Made by a program: the position numbers and the translations under genes
Shown: positions 18,341 to 28,176 of the stretch, piece by piece
Layout: every line of letters begins with the position of its first letter
Position numbering within the stretch: position 1 is the first letter of the stretch
The notes under the pieces: generated by a model
The model's input: only the letters and a program-made list of their open reading frames with translations
Told to the model about the DNA's origin: nothing
Databases searched by the model: none
Source: Alphaproteobacteria bacterium
GTDB taxonomy: Bacteria; Pseudomonadota; Alphaproteobacteria; Puniceispirillales; Puniceispirillaceae
Direction: 5' to 3'
NCBI GenBank assembly: GCA_009920665.1
Contig: RFZL01000001.1
Coordinates: forward strand, 1-64,000
Length of the DNA stretch: 64,000 nucleotides

Positions 18341-18402
18341 TCCTCTTTAGTGCTTTCGACAACATGCCGGGGCGCACAAGCTGAAATCAAATTGCCCGAC
18401 CG
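18341..18402 (-). ncRNA. SAM-V-like riboswitch aptamer overlapping metY ribosome-binding site
   Basis: Reverse strand GGGCAATTTGATTTCAGCTTGTGCGCCCCGGCATGTTGTCGAAAGCACTAAAGAGGAG: P1 GGGC/GCCC, UUGAUUU core, GUGC/GCAC pseudoknot, CUAAA then SD AGGAG 7 nt before ATG. Confidence 0.75.
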
Positions 18403-18474
18403 AATTGGGGGACGGCCGGCCCCTGACCCCGATGGGCCGGTGACTTGTCAACGCTGTGCAGAGAAAACGGTCAT

Positions 18475-18527
18475 GAAAAAACCGCCCCGAACCCAGCAAA
18501 CTGTAGCTAGCGCTGGTCCCGTGGCGG
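18475..18527 (-). terminator. Intrinsic terminator (expression platform) between the two SAM aptamers
   Basis: Reverse strand CCGCCACGGGACCAGC-loop-GCTGGGTTCGGGGCGG-TTTTTT, 16-position stem with two mismatches. Confidence 0.88.
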
Positions 18528-18559
18528 CTGAGAAAGCCTGGGTGACCGGTAACGGTCCG

Positions 18560-18615
18560 AGCGCTTTAGCTGCATTTTTTAATCGCCCGCAAGTTGATCA
18601 TTAAATCGGCGATAT
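18560..18615 (-). ncRNA. SAM-II riboswitch aptamer
   Basis: Reverse strand ATCGCC-GATTTAATGATCAACTTGCG-GGCGATTAAAAAATGCAGCTAAAG; P1 ATCGCC/GGCGAT, pseudoknot UUGCG/UGCAG, conserved GAUUUAA and AGCUAAA. Confidence 0.88.
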
Positions 18616-18816
18616 GAGAGAGAGTAACGCAGATCACGCTGCGCTCAAGCGGAAAATGAACAGGGTGCGGAAAAAGCAAAGAACGTTCCGGTATAACGCC
18701 CGGCATTGGCAAATCATTGTCCTGTGCGGCCGCGTCACCGAAAATGCATTTCCGGCTTCCGTCGCCAACCGGTTCCAATCGCCAGCTTGCTTGCCAGTGC
18801 CCGGCCGTCGGCTAGC

Positions 18817-18845
18817 TTGCCATTGCCGGACCGGCTTCATATAGT
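18817..18845 (+). promoter_or_regulatory. Predicted sigma70 promoter for trpDC-moaC-moeA
   Basis: TTGCCA-N17-TATAGT ~85 nt upstream of trpD start. Confidence 0.6.
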
Positions 18846-18929
18846 CTGCCGGCAGGCCATCTGCCTGACAACCCTGTCCACCATGCCGGATCCTGCGCTC
18901 AGGACCGGCAACCAGCCCTGAGGCCCCCG

Positions 18930-19961
18930 ATGACAAGCGTCATGCGCGTTCCCCTGAGAAAGCTGACCGAAGGCGACATGCCGTCTCCGGACGAGATCCG
19001 CGACTGTTTCAGCGCCATCATGGACGGCGAGGTCAGCCAGATCCAGATGGCGGCGTTCCTGACGGCGTTGAAAATGCGGGGTGAGCGGGTTGAGGATATC
19101 GCCGCCGCGGCCAGCGTCATGCGCGAAAAGGCCATGGTGATCGAAGCGCCGGAAGGTGCCATGGACATTGTCGGAACCGGCGGCGACGGCATCGGCACCT
19201 ACAATATTTCCACCGCGACGGCCTTTGTTGTCGCCGGCTGTGACGTGCCGGTTGCCAAACACGGCAACAAGGCTGTCTCGTCGAAAAGCGGCGCGGCCGA
19301 CGTGCTGTCCTGCCTTGGCATCAATCTGGATTGCGAGATGACAACCGTGCGCCGCGCGCTTGACGAGGCCGGAATCTGTTTCCTGATGGCGCCGCGCCAT
19401 CATTCGGCGATGCGCCATGTTGCGCCGGTGCGCGCCGATCTTGGCCTACGGACGATTTTCAACATGCTGGGGCCACTCGCCAACCCGGCGCTGGTCAGCC
19501 GGATCATGGTCGGTGTGTTCGACCCTGGCCTGTGCGTGCCATTCGCCCGCGCGCTGGCCGATCTCGGCACGACCCATGCCTGGGTTGTGCATGGCGACAG
19601 CGGCCTTGACGAGGTATCGACAACCGGCCCGACACGCGTTGCCGCGCTGGCCAGCGGCGACATCGAGGAATTCACCGTCTCGCCGGATGATCTGGGGCTG
19701 GCGACAGCGTCGATCGACGAGCTTCGCGGCGGCACGCCGGAGGAGAACGCGGCCAGCCTGCGCGCGGTGCTTGACGGTGCGACCGGCCCCTATCGTGACA
19801 TTGTCATCATGAACGCCGCTTCGGCCCTGGTGGCTGGTGGCTATGCACCGTCCCTGCAGGACGCGGCCGAGCGGGCCATCGAATCGATTGGCAGTGGCAA
19901 GGCCATGGCGGCCCTCGACAGGCTTGTCGCCATCACCAACAGCAATGACGGGGGCGCCTAG
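18930..19961 (+). CDS. trpD: Anthranilate phosphoribosyltransferase
   Basis: [50 protein letters not shown]. Confidence 0.97.
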   Translation: MTSVMRVPLRKLTEGDMPSPDEIRDCFSAIMDGEVSQIQMAAFLTALKMRGERVEDIAAAASVMREKAMVIEAPEGAMDIVGTGGDGIGTYNISTATAFVVAGCDVPVAKHGNKAVSSKSGAADVLSCLGINLDCEMTTVRRALDEAGICFLMAPRHHSAMRHVAPVRADLGLRTIFNMLGPLANPALVSRIMVGVFDPGLCVPFARALADLGTTHAWVVHGDSGLDEVSTTGPTRVAALASGDIEEFTVSPDDLGLATASIDELRGGTPEENAASLRAVLDGATGPYRDIVIMNAASALVAGGYAPSLQDAAERAIESIGSGKAMAALDRLVAITNSNDGGA

Positions 19962-19965
19962 GGCA

Positions 19966-20772
19966 ATGCAGGATGTTCTGGCAAGGATTGTCGCGGGCAA
20001 ACGCGACGAGGTGGCCGCACTGAAGGCCACTACATCGCGATCCGACCTCGAAGCGGCGGCAAAAGCCGCCTCGCCGGTTCGCGGATTTGCCACGGCTCTC
20101 GGCAGCGCCTCGACGGACGGGTACGGGCTGATCGCCGAACTCAAGAAAGCCTCACCCTCAAAGGGGTTGATCCGTGCGGATTTCGACCCTGAAACCCTCG
20201 CCCACGCCTATGAAACGGGCGGTGCGACCTGTTTGTCTGTCCTGACCGACGCGCCCTGGTTCCAGGGCGCACCGGAATATCTGGTCGCGGCGCGAAGCGC
20301 CGTCAGTCTGCCGGTGCTGCGCAAGGATTTCATGATCGATCCGATCCAGATTGTGGAATCCCGCGCGCTTGGTGCCGATTGTATCCTGCTGATCATGGCG
20401 GCGCTCGATGATGGCGAGGCGGCCGAACTCGAAGCCTGCGCCATGGAGCTTGGCATGGACGTGCTGATCGAGGTGCATGACCGGCCTGAACTGGCCCGCG
20501 CCTGCAAATTGAAATCGCCTCTCATGGGCATCAATAACCGCAATCTGAAAACCATGGAAATTTCGCTTGATGTCGGTGCCGCGATGCTGCCCGATCTTCC
20601 CGATGACAGGATCGCCGTCGCCGAAAGCGGGCTGTTTGCACCGGCGGACCTGGCACGCATGGCAGCGTCGGGCGCGCGCTGTTTCCTGATTGGCGAATCT
20701 TTGATGCGCGCCAATGATGTGGCGGCGGCAACGAAAGCCATTCTTGCCAATCCCGTTCCCGCCGGAGGGTAA
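19966..20772 (+). CDS. trpC: Indole-3-glycerol phosphate synthase
   Basis: [47 protein letters not shown]. Confidence 0.97.
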   Translation: MQDVLARIVAGKRDEVAALKATTSRSDLEAAAKAASPVRGFATALGSASTDGYGLIAELKKASPSKGLIRADFDPETLAHAYETGGATCLSVLTDAPWFQGAPEYLVAARSAVSLPVLRKDFMIDPIQIVESRALGADCILLIMAALDDGEAAELEACAMELGMDVLIEVHDRPELARACKLKSPLMGINNRNLKTMEISLDVGAAMLPDLPDDRIAVAESGLFAPADLARMAASGARCFLIGESLMRANDVAAATKAILANPVPAGG

Positions 20773-20777
20773 ATTCC

Positions 20778-21257
20778 ATGTCCGACTTCACCCATTTCGA
20801 TGCAGACGGCAGGGCCCATATGGTCAATGTCGGTGACAAGCCGGTGACCGACCGTGTCGCGGTGGCACAGGGCAGCATCACCATGGCCGCCGGCACGCTG
20901 GCGAAAATTCGCGAGGGCGGATTTGGCAAGGGCGACGTCCTCGGGGTGGCGCGACTGGCCGGCATCATGGGCGCCAAGCAGACGGCCAGCCTGATCCCGC
21001 TCTGCCACCCGCTTGGCCTTGATCATGTCGCGGTCGATCTGGAACCGGATGACGGTCTTCCCGGGGTGCAGATCACCGCCACCTGCCGGGTGACCGGCCG
21101 CACAGGCATTGAAATGGAAGCCATGACGGCGGTGTCCGTCGCGGCGCTGACGATTTATGACATGTGCAAGGCGGTTGACCGCGCGATGGTGATCGGGTCG
21201 GTCAGGTTGACACACAAATCCGGCGGAAAGTCCGGGGTTTTCAATGCCGATGAATGA
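20778..21257 (+). CDS. moaC: Cyclic pyranopterin monophosphate synthase
   Basis: [43 protein letters not shown]. Confidence 0.97.
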   Translation: MSDFTHFDADGRAHMVNVGDKPVTDRVAVAQGSITMAAGTLAKIREGGFGKGDVLGVARLAGIMGAKQTASLIPLCHPLGLDHVAVDLEPDDGLPGVQITATCRVTGRTGIEMEAMTAVSVAALTIYDMCKAVDRAMVIGSVRLTHKSGGKSGVFNADE

Positions 21258-22503
21258 GGGGCCAAAGCACCAGACTGCCCCCCCTCTCCTTGCTGTTGCC
21301 GATGCGCTGGACCGTATCCTCAATGGACTTGTGCCGTCTGATACCGAAATCTGCAAGCTACAGGATGTCAGGGGCCGCGCATTGGCAACCGATATCGCCG
21401 CCAGGCTGAGCCTGCCACCGGCCGCGGTATCGGCAATGGACGGCTACGCCGTTCGCGCCGCCGACTGCCCGGCCCCGGGGGCCAGGCTGACACGGGCTGG
21501 TGAATCCGCCGCCGGCCGTCCGTGGAATGGCAGCATGGGTAAAGGTGAGGCCATCCGGATTTTCACCGGCGCCGTGATACCGGATGGTGCCGACACTATT
21601 CTGCTGCAGGAGGATGCGAGCGCCACCGGCGAGACAGACGGCGCGACAATCACTGTCAAAGAAGTGCCACGCAAAGGTCAGTTCATCCGGCCGGCCGGGC
21701 TGGATGTGAGCGCCGGCGACATGATTCTGACCGCCGGCACTGTGATGTCGGCACGGCTGATCGCACTGGCGATTTCGGCCGGCCACACCGAGGCCAGCAT
21801 ATGGCGCCGGCCAAATGTCGGCATTCTGTCGACCGGAGATGAATTGGTACCCCCCGGTGGAACGCCCGGCCCGGGCCAGATCATCTCCTCGAACGCGACC
21901 TATCTGGCATCATTCATCGCGGCTTGCGGGGCAGTCCCGATCGATCTTGGCATTGCCCGCGACCGACCTGGCGCCGTGCTGTCCTGCGTCCGTGCCGCAC
22001 CGGCCCCGCTCGACCTTGTGGTGACGACAGGCGGCGCCTCGGTCGGGGTTCATGACCATATTGTCGACGATCTGTCGGCAAGCGGCACCGAGCTCGGCTT
22101 CTGGAAAATCGCCATGCGCCCCGGCAAACCGCTGATCCATGGCCGCATTGATGACATTCCCCTTCTCGGGCTTCCGGGCAACCCTGTCTCCAGCGCGGTA
22201 TGCGCCAATATCTTCCTCCGCCCGGCCATCGCCCGCCTGAGCGGCGCCGATCACCACCCGCAGATGATCGCGGCGCGGCTTGCCATCGACCTGAAAGCCA
22301 ATGACCGCCGCCAGGACTATCTGCGCGCCACACTCGACTATGATTCACAAGGCCGGGCTGTCGTAACGCCGGCGCGAAAGCAGGACAGCTCGATGATCAG
22401 CATCTATGCCGGTGCCAACGCATTGGTTGTGCGCCCACCGTTTGATGAGGCGCGGCAGGCAGGCGACATGGTCATGGTGATGCCTCTCGACCCGCTGCTT
22501 TGA
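21244..22503 (+). CDS. moeA: Molybdopterin molybdenumtransferase
   Basis: [40 protein letters not shown]. Confidence 0.95.
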   Translation: MPMNEGPKHQTAPPLLAVADALDRILNGLVPSDTEICKLQDVRGRALATDIAARLSLPPAAVSAMDGYAVRAADCPAPGARLTRAGESAAGRPWNGSMGKGEAIRIFTGAVIPDGADTILLQEDASATGETDGATITVKEVPRKGQFIRPAGLDVSAGDMILTAGTVMSARLIALAISAGHTEASIWRRPNVGILSTGDELVPPGGTPGPGQIISSNATYLASFIAACGAVPIDLGIARDRPGAVLSCVRAAPAPLDLVVTTGGASVGVHDHIVDDLSASGTELGFWKIAMRPGKPLIHGRIDDIPLLGLPGNPVSSAVCANIFLRPAIARLSGADHHPQMIAARLAIDLKANDRRQDYLRATLDYDSQGRAVVTPARKQDSSMISIYAGANALVVRPPFDEARQAGDMVMVMPLDPLL

Positions 22504-22538
22504 TCCGCTTTTGTTCATGTACCCTTGCGTATCCAAAA

Positions 22539-22564
22539 GAACATTGATAGAACATAGTCAGAAC
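22539..22564 (+). promoter_or_regulatory. Double (overlapping) alphaproteobacterial LexA/SOS box upstream of lexA
   Basis: GAAC-ATTGATA-GAAC-ATAGTCA-GAAC: three GAAC spaced exactly 7 nt. Confidence 0.88.
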
Positions 22565-22589
22565 GGGACCGGAATATGTGGAGGCGACC

Positions 22590-23228
22590 ATGCTCACACG
22601 CAAACAGAAGGAACTTCTGGACTATCTGACCGCGCATGCCGAGGCGCATGACGTGCCACCATCCTTTGACGAGATGCGCGATGCACTCGGCCTGGCATCG
22701 AAATCCGGCATTCACCGGCTGGTGTCCGGGCTTGAGGAACGCGGCTATATCCGGCGACTGGCCAACCGGGCCCGCGCCATCGAAATCCTGAAGCCGGCGT
22801 CGAACGCGATGGGCGAGATCGGCCGCGCCGTGGCCAGTGCCGCTGATGCGGTCAGCCTGCCGCTGCTTGGCCGGATTGCCGCCGGCACGCCAATCGAGGC
22901 GCTCAGCGATCCGTCGAACCAGCTTGAAGTGCCTGCAAGCATGCTTGGCCGGGGCGAACATTTCGCACTTGAGATCGTCGGCGACTCAATGATCGAAGCC
23001 GGCATCCTCGAAGGTGACACCGTGGTGATCGAACGCGCGAATACAGCCAATCATGGCGAGATTGTCGTGGCCCTGATCCAGAAACAGGAGGCCACACTGA
23101 AGACGCTGCTGAAAGAACCCGGGCGCATCGGTCTGCAAGCCGAAAACCCGCGTTATGAGACCCGCTATTTCCAGACAAATGATGTTGAGGTTCAGGGACG
23201 CCTGACCGGCTTGATCAGGAAATACTGA
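22590..23228 (+). CDS. lexA: LexA repressor
   Basis: MLTRKQKELLDYL, autocleavage/Ser-Lys motif region GDSMIEAGILEGDTVVI. Confidence 0.97.
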   Translation: MLTRKQKELLDYLTAHAEAHDVPPSFDEMRDALGLASKSGIHRLVSGLEERGYIRRLANRARAIEILKPASNAMGEIGRAVASAADAVSLPLLGRIAAGTPIEALSDPSNQLEVPASMLGRGEHFALEIVGDSMIEAGILEGDTVVIERANTANHGEIVVALIQKQEATLKTLLKEPGRIGLQAENPRYETRYFQTNDVEVQGRLTGLIRKY

Positions 23229-25255
23229 CCGTCACTTGCCCTTGCACGCACGAAATTCCCTACGATGTGGAGCAGATAATTGTCCGGTGGCAACGCGGCA
23301 AGGCTGAGCAGCGGGGTGCCGTCGCGGCACGGATAATCAGCGTGGACAGTGGCAATGACCGTGCGTGCCGAACCGCGGCATGCCGCGCCGAGAAGGCCGC
23401 GTGAGGTGACAACGGCGATCTGTGCCCCGTTTCCATGCCGAAACAATACCAGAGCCTGCCGCCTTGTTCTTTTATCTATGCTTTGCGCGAGGCTTCTTGC
23501 TGCATTGTCGGCCAGGAAATCGGAGAGCGGCCGCCCCCCGCGCGCGGTGAAGGCCATCGCGGTGCCACCCTCTCCCGGCAGCACGAGATGAACTCCCTGC
23601 CCGCGCGCGAACAGAATACCGGCAACTGGTGGGCGTATGACAAGCCAGACCGCGAGAATGCAGGCAAGGCAGGCGCTGCCGGCTATTTTTTGCCGCCTAC
23701 TGGCCTCAACGCACAGCAACAGGCCAAGACCGGTATAACCGACAATCAGCAATGCCGGTGATGGCGGCGTCACCGGCCATGGCGAGGCTGGCAGACTTTC
23801 AAACCAGCCGGCAACGGTCACCAACGCATTGATGCCGCTCTGCATCACCAGCAAGGCCATCTTGTGAATAAGATCCGGCACCGGCAGTGCGGTGGTGATC
23901 AGGACCGCCAGCCCGGCTGGCATGATCCACAGGCCTGTGAGCGGGATGCCGAGAAGATTGGCCACCACTCCCCAGGGCGCGACAGCCCCGAAATGATAGG
24001 CAGTCAGTGGCAGCGTCGCGGCACCGGCGATCAACGAGGCGGTGACCAGATCGGTCAGCCACCGTCCGGCCCGGTGCATGGTGCCACCGCCGGAGGTCTG
24101 GCCACGCCAGCTTTCGAACCAGATCACCAAGGCCGCCGTGGCCGCGAAGGAAAGCTGGAACCCGGCCGAAAACAGCGCCAGGGGCGAGACCAGAAGAATG
24201 GCCCCCGCCGCCAGACCGACATTCCGCACCGTCAGGCCGAGCCGGTCGATCAGCCATGCCGCGAGAATCAACATCGCCATCAGGAAAGCGCGGATGGCGC
24301 TGATCGAAAGCCCGGAGAGCAACACATAGCCAAGACCGGCAGTAACGCCGGCGACAGCTGCGAATTTGTGAACCGGCATGCGGCAGGCAAGCGATGGCAG
24401 AAGCGCCGCAAGCCCGCGCAAACAGGCAATGAGACCAAAACAGAGCAGCCCCATATGGAGACCCGAGATGGCCAACAGATGCGCCAGTCCCGAGCCACGA
24501 AACAGGTCGTAGGTCGCCTCGCTCACATAGCGGCGATCACCGATCAGCAACGCCGCCGCGATGCCGCCTGCCGGCGCTGTCATGCTGCCCGCAATCTGGT
24601 CGGCGCGGGCCTGCCGGAAGGCGGAAAGACGCGTTGCCCAGCCACGATGCGCCGGATCGTCCCGGGCGACAGCGCGCCAGTCTGTGACATAGCCGCTTGC
24701 CACGACATCACTGGCACGGGCGCGAAGTGCGTAATCCGGCGCACCATGCAGCACCCGTTTGGGCGGCGGATAGATGCGCGCCACCACCCGCGCCATCTCG
24801 CCGGCCCGTGGCACCATCTCGTCAGGACGAACCGACAGCCTGACGATTTGACCGCCGATCCGCCCCGCGATGTCAGGCGGCCCGCGGTTGGTCTTGCTCA
24901 CGCGAAGCCACATCCGCAACCGGCTGTCAAAGCGGCCATCGACATGTTCGATCATGCCGGTCACCTCGACCCGCGCCGCCCGGTCGGCAAGTCCGGAAGG
25001 CAATTGTGAGACTTGCAACAATGACGACAGAATACCGGCCAGACACCAGGCTGCGCCCACCGTCACCGGCTGCCATCGCGCCAACCGGTCGCTTGCCGGG
25101 CGAAGCCCTGCAATCACCGCGATCAGGCAGCAAATCATCACGATGCCGGCAAGGAAAGCCGACGCCAGCAGATCGCGCCAGATGATGGCAAGGGCGACCC
25201 CGCCCATCATCGCGCCGACATACAGAAGAATGCGCCGCTCCGGTATCAGGCGCAT
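23192..25255 (-). CDS. comEC: ComEC/Rec2 family DNA internalization channel/competence protein
   Basis: SGLAHLLAISGLHMGLL, Competence-domain TM architecture, N-terminal DUF4131-like segment. Confidence 0.92.
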   Translation of the reverse strand: MRLIPERRILLYVGAMMGGVALAIIWRDLLASAFLAGIVMICCLIAVIAGLRPASDRLARWQPVTVGAAWCLAGILSSLLQVSQLPSGLADRAARVEVTGMIEHVDGRFDSRLRMWLRVSKTNRGPPDIAGRIGGQIVRLSVRPDEMVPRAGEMARVVARIYPPPKRVLHGAPDYALRARASDVVASGYVTDWRAVARDDPAHRGWATRLSAFRQARADQIAGSMTAPAGGIAAALLIGDRRYVSEATYDLFRGSGLAHLLAISGLHMGLLCFGLIACLRGLAALLPSLACRMPVHKFAAVAGVTAGLGYVLLSGLSISAIRAFLMAMLILAAWLIDRLGLTVRNVGLAAGAILLVSPLALFSAGFQLSFAATAALVIWFESWRGQTSGGGTMHRAGRWLTDLVTASLIAGAATLPLTAYHFGAVAPWGVVANLLGIPLTGLWIMPAGLAVLITTALPVPDLIHKMALLVMQSGINALVTVAGWFESLPASPWPVTPPSPALLIVGYTGLGLLLCVEASRRQKIAGSACLACILAVWLVIRPPVAGILFARGQGVHLVLPGEGGTAMAFTARGGRPLSDFLADNAARSLAQSIDKRTRRQALVLFRHGNGAQIAVVTSRGLLGAACRGSARTVIATVHADYPCRDGTPLLSLAALPPDNYLLHIVGNFVRARASDGQYFLIKPVRRP

Positions 25256-25374
25256 GACGGTTTCTCCTCGCCTTTCAGGCAGCCATTGCTTAGGATGCCG
25301 CCAGTTTTCAGGGTGGCGACAGGTGGCGGCCTGCCACGCCCCTTCAAAGCCTATCAGCGAGGAATTAACAGACT

Positions 25375-26745
25375 ATGAACGTTGTCACGCGTTTTGCCCC
25401 CTCACCAACCGGATTCCTGCATATTGGCGGGGCCCGAACGGCCCTTTTCAACTGGCTGTTCGCGCGCCGGCATGGCGGCAAATATCTGCTGCGGATCGAG
25501 GATACAGACCGTCAGCGGTCAACAGCGGAAGCCGTCGACGCCATCCATGACGGGCTGTCATGGCTGGGTCTCGAGGGTGATGAGCCTGCGATCAGCCAGT
25601 CGGCCCGCGCCGCCCGCCATGCCGAGGTGGCGGCAGATCTGGTGGCCCGCGGCGCGGCCTATCACTGCTATCTGACCGAGGATGAGCTCGCAGCGCTGCG
25701 TGACGAGGCGCGTGCCGCCGGGGTGCCTGTCCGGTCACCCTGGCGGGATCGCGATGATGCGCCGGATGGTCCCTTTGTGGTTCGCATGCGGATGCCGGAC
25801 AGTGGCGAGACAACAATCGATGATTCTGTCCAGGGGCATGTGACGGTCCAGAACCGGACGCTTGACGATATGGTGATCCTGCGCGCCGACGGTACGCCGA
25901 CATACATGCTTGCTGTCGTTGTTGACGATCATGACATGGGGGTCACGCATGTCATTCGCGGTGACGATCATCTGAACAACGCCTTTCGCCAGACCATGGT
26001 CTATCATGGCATGGGTTGGGACGTGCCGGTTTTCGCCCATATCCCGCTGATCCATGGCGCGGATGGCGCGAAATTGTCAAAGCGCCATGGCGCGCTTGGT
26101 GTCGATGCCTATCGCGGGATGGGATTTCTACCCGATGCGCTGGCGAACTATCTGCTTCGCCTTGGCTGGAGCCACGGTGATGACGAGATCATTTCCCGCG
26201 AGAATGCCATTGCCTGGTTCGATCTGGCGCAAGTCGGAAAATCGCCGGCGCGATTCGATCTCGACAAGCTGTCCGACGTCAACAGCCACTATCTGCGCAG
26301 CCTTGACGCCGACAGCCTATGGGACCTCATCGCGCCGCATATCGACGCCACAAGCCCGCAGGCGCGGGCGCGGGTCGTCGCGCTGAAACCGTTGCTTGCC
26401 GAACGCGCCAGAACGCATCTGGATATCGCCGGGAGTATCGGATATCTGCTGCATGATGGCGCGCCGATGATGCAGGAAGATGCGGCGGGGCTTCTCGATG
26501 ACGAAGCCAGAACACGTCTTGTGAAGCTTGTCGGTGACCTGCCAAACGCGCCATGGAAGGGCGAATCACTGGCGACTTTTCTTAAGGAATGGCTAACCGC
26601 GAACGGGCTCAAAATGAAAGATATCGGACTGCCGCTGCGGGCCGCGCTGACAGGAACCCGCCAGTCACCCTCAATCACCGACGTAATGGCCGCGCTTGGT
26701 CCGCATGAAACCGAAAAACGCATCGGAGAAACTTGCAAAATCTAG
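25375..26745 (+). CDS. gltX: Glutamate--tRNA ligase
   Basis: RFAPSPTGFLHIGGARTALFNWLFAR, LSKRHGA. Confidence 0.97.
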   Translation: MNVVTRFAPSPTGFLHIGGARTALFNWLFARRHGGKYLLRIEDTDRQRSTAEAVDAIHDGLSWLGLEGDEPAISQSARAARHAEVAADLVARGAAYHCYLTEDELAALRDEARAAGVPVRSPWRDRDDAPDGPFVVRMRMPDSGETTIDDSVQGHVTVQNRTLDDMVILRADGTPTYMLAVVVDDHDMGVTHVIRGDDHLNNAFRQTMVYHGMGWDVPVFAHIPLIHGADGAKLSKRHGALGVDAYRGMGFLPDALANYLLRLGWSHGDDEIISRENAIAWFDLAQVGKSPARFDLDKLSDVNSHYLRSLDADSLWDLIAPHIDATSPQARARVVALKPLLAERARTHLDIAGSIGYLLHDGAPMMQEDAAGLLDDEARTRLVKLVGDLPNAPWKGESLATFLKEWLTANGLKMKDIGLPLRAALTGTRQSPSITDVMAALGPHETEKRIGETCKI

Positions 26746-26844
26746 CGATTCCGGATAATCAGAGGCTCCCCCATGCAACGCGCCACCGGGCCATGTATCG
26801 ATGGCGTTTTCACCCAATACCGTCACGTTGAAGCGAGGACAGGC

Positions 26845-28152
26845 ATGGCCACAGATACCGATACCCAAAAGACCGTCACCCTGACAGTCAATGACAGCGG
26901 GAACAGCGTCACCTTTCCTGTTCTTGGCGGCACTATCGGCCCGGATGTTCTCGACATCCGCAAGCTGTATGGCGAAACCGGGATGTTCACCTTTGATCCG
27001 GGCTATGGCGCGACCGGGTCCTGCCTGTCGGGCCTGACCTACATCGATGGTGATGAAGGTGTGTTGCTGCATCGTGGCTACCCGATCGAGGAACTTGCCA
27101 ACCAGTCAGATTTTCTCGAGGTCGCCTATCTGCTTCTGGAAGGTGAACTTCCGGGCGCGGCCGCGAAGGCCGAGTTCAACGAGGCGATCAGCCGCCACAC
27201 GATGGTTCATGAACAGCTGTCGACTTTCTATCGGGGCTTCCGTCGCGACGCGCACCCGATGGCGATCATGTGCGGCGTGGTCGGTGCGCTGTCGGCGTTC
27301 TACCATGATTCGACCGATATCCATGACCCCATGCAGCGGACAATCGCCTCACGGCGCCTGATCGCGAAAATCCCGACGCTGGCCGCCATGGCGTTCAAAT
27401 ATTCGCTTGGACAACCTTTCAACTATCCGCGCAACAACCTGTCCTACGCCGAGAACTTTCTGCATATGTGCTTTGCCGTGCCGGCAGAGGATTATGAGGT
27501 CAATCCGATTCTGGCGAGCGCGATGGACAAGATCTTCATCCTGCATGCCGACCATGAACAGAACGCCTCGACATCGACCGTGCGGCTGGCCGGATCGTCC
27601 GGGGCGAACCCGTTCGCCTGTATCGCCGCCGGCATTGCCTCGCTCTGGGGCCCGGCGCATGGCGGTGCCAATGAGGCCGTCCTCAACATGCTGAACGAGA
27701 TCGGCCACAAGGACAATATTCCGGAATTTGTCGCGCGCGCGCGTGACCGTGATGACCCGTTCCGCCTGTTCGGCTTTGGCCACCGCGTTTACAAGAATTT
27801 CGATCCGCGGGCCAAGGTGTTGCGCGAGACATGCCATCAGGTGCTCGATGATCTTGGCGTTCAGGATCCACTTCTTGAACTTGCGATGGAACTTGAAGAT
27901 ATGGCACTCAAGGATCAGTATTTCATCGATAAGAAGCTGTATCCGAATGTCGATTTCTATTCAGGAATCATCCTCAAGGCGATGGGCTTCCCGACCTCGA
28001 TGTTCACCGTTCTGTTCGCCGTCGCACGCACCGTTGGATGGGTCGCGCAATGGAACGAGATGATCACCGACCCGATGCAGAGGATCGGCAGGCCGCGCCA
28101 GCTCTATACCGGGCCGGCACAGCGCGCCTTCGTGAGTGTCGACAAGCGCTGA
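26845..28152 (+). CDS. gltA: Citrate synthase
   Basis: [68 protein letters not shown]; true start likely MATDTDTQ. Confidence 0.97.
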   Translation: MATDTDTQKTVTLTVNDSGNSVTFPVLGGTIGPDVLDIRKLYGETGMFTFDPGYGATGSCLSGLTYIDGDEGVLLHRGYPIEELANQSDFLEVAYLLLEGELPGAAAKAEFNEAISRHTMVHEQLSTFYRGFRRDAHPMAIMCGVVGALSAFYHDSTDIHDPMQRTIASRRLIAKIPTLAAMAFKYSLGQPFNYPRNNLSYAENFLHMCFAVPAEDYEVNPILASAMDKIFILHADHEQNASTSTVRLAGSSGANPFACIAAGIASLWGPAHGGANEAVLNMLNEIGHKDNIPEFVARARDRDDPFRLFGFGHRVYKNFDPRAKVLRETCHQVLDDLGVQDPLLELAMELEDMALKDQYFIDKKLYPNVDFYSGIILKAMGFPTSMFTVLFAVARTVGWVAQWNEMITDPMQRIGRPRQLYTGPAQRAFVSVDKR

Positions 28153-28176
28153 TTATTTTAAGGCGCAGTTTGTTGT

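Noticed and set aside
18634-18936. ORFs on both strands between the metY leader and trpD (possible leader peptide or new gene)
   Set aside because: Region is better explained by the trpDC promoter; translations show no coherent domain and no Trp-rich run.
23864-25009. 381-aa plus-strand ORF inside comEC
   Set aside because: Antisense low-complexity Arg/Gln/His-rich translation; comEC on the minus strand is convincing.
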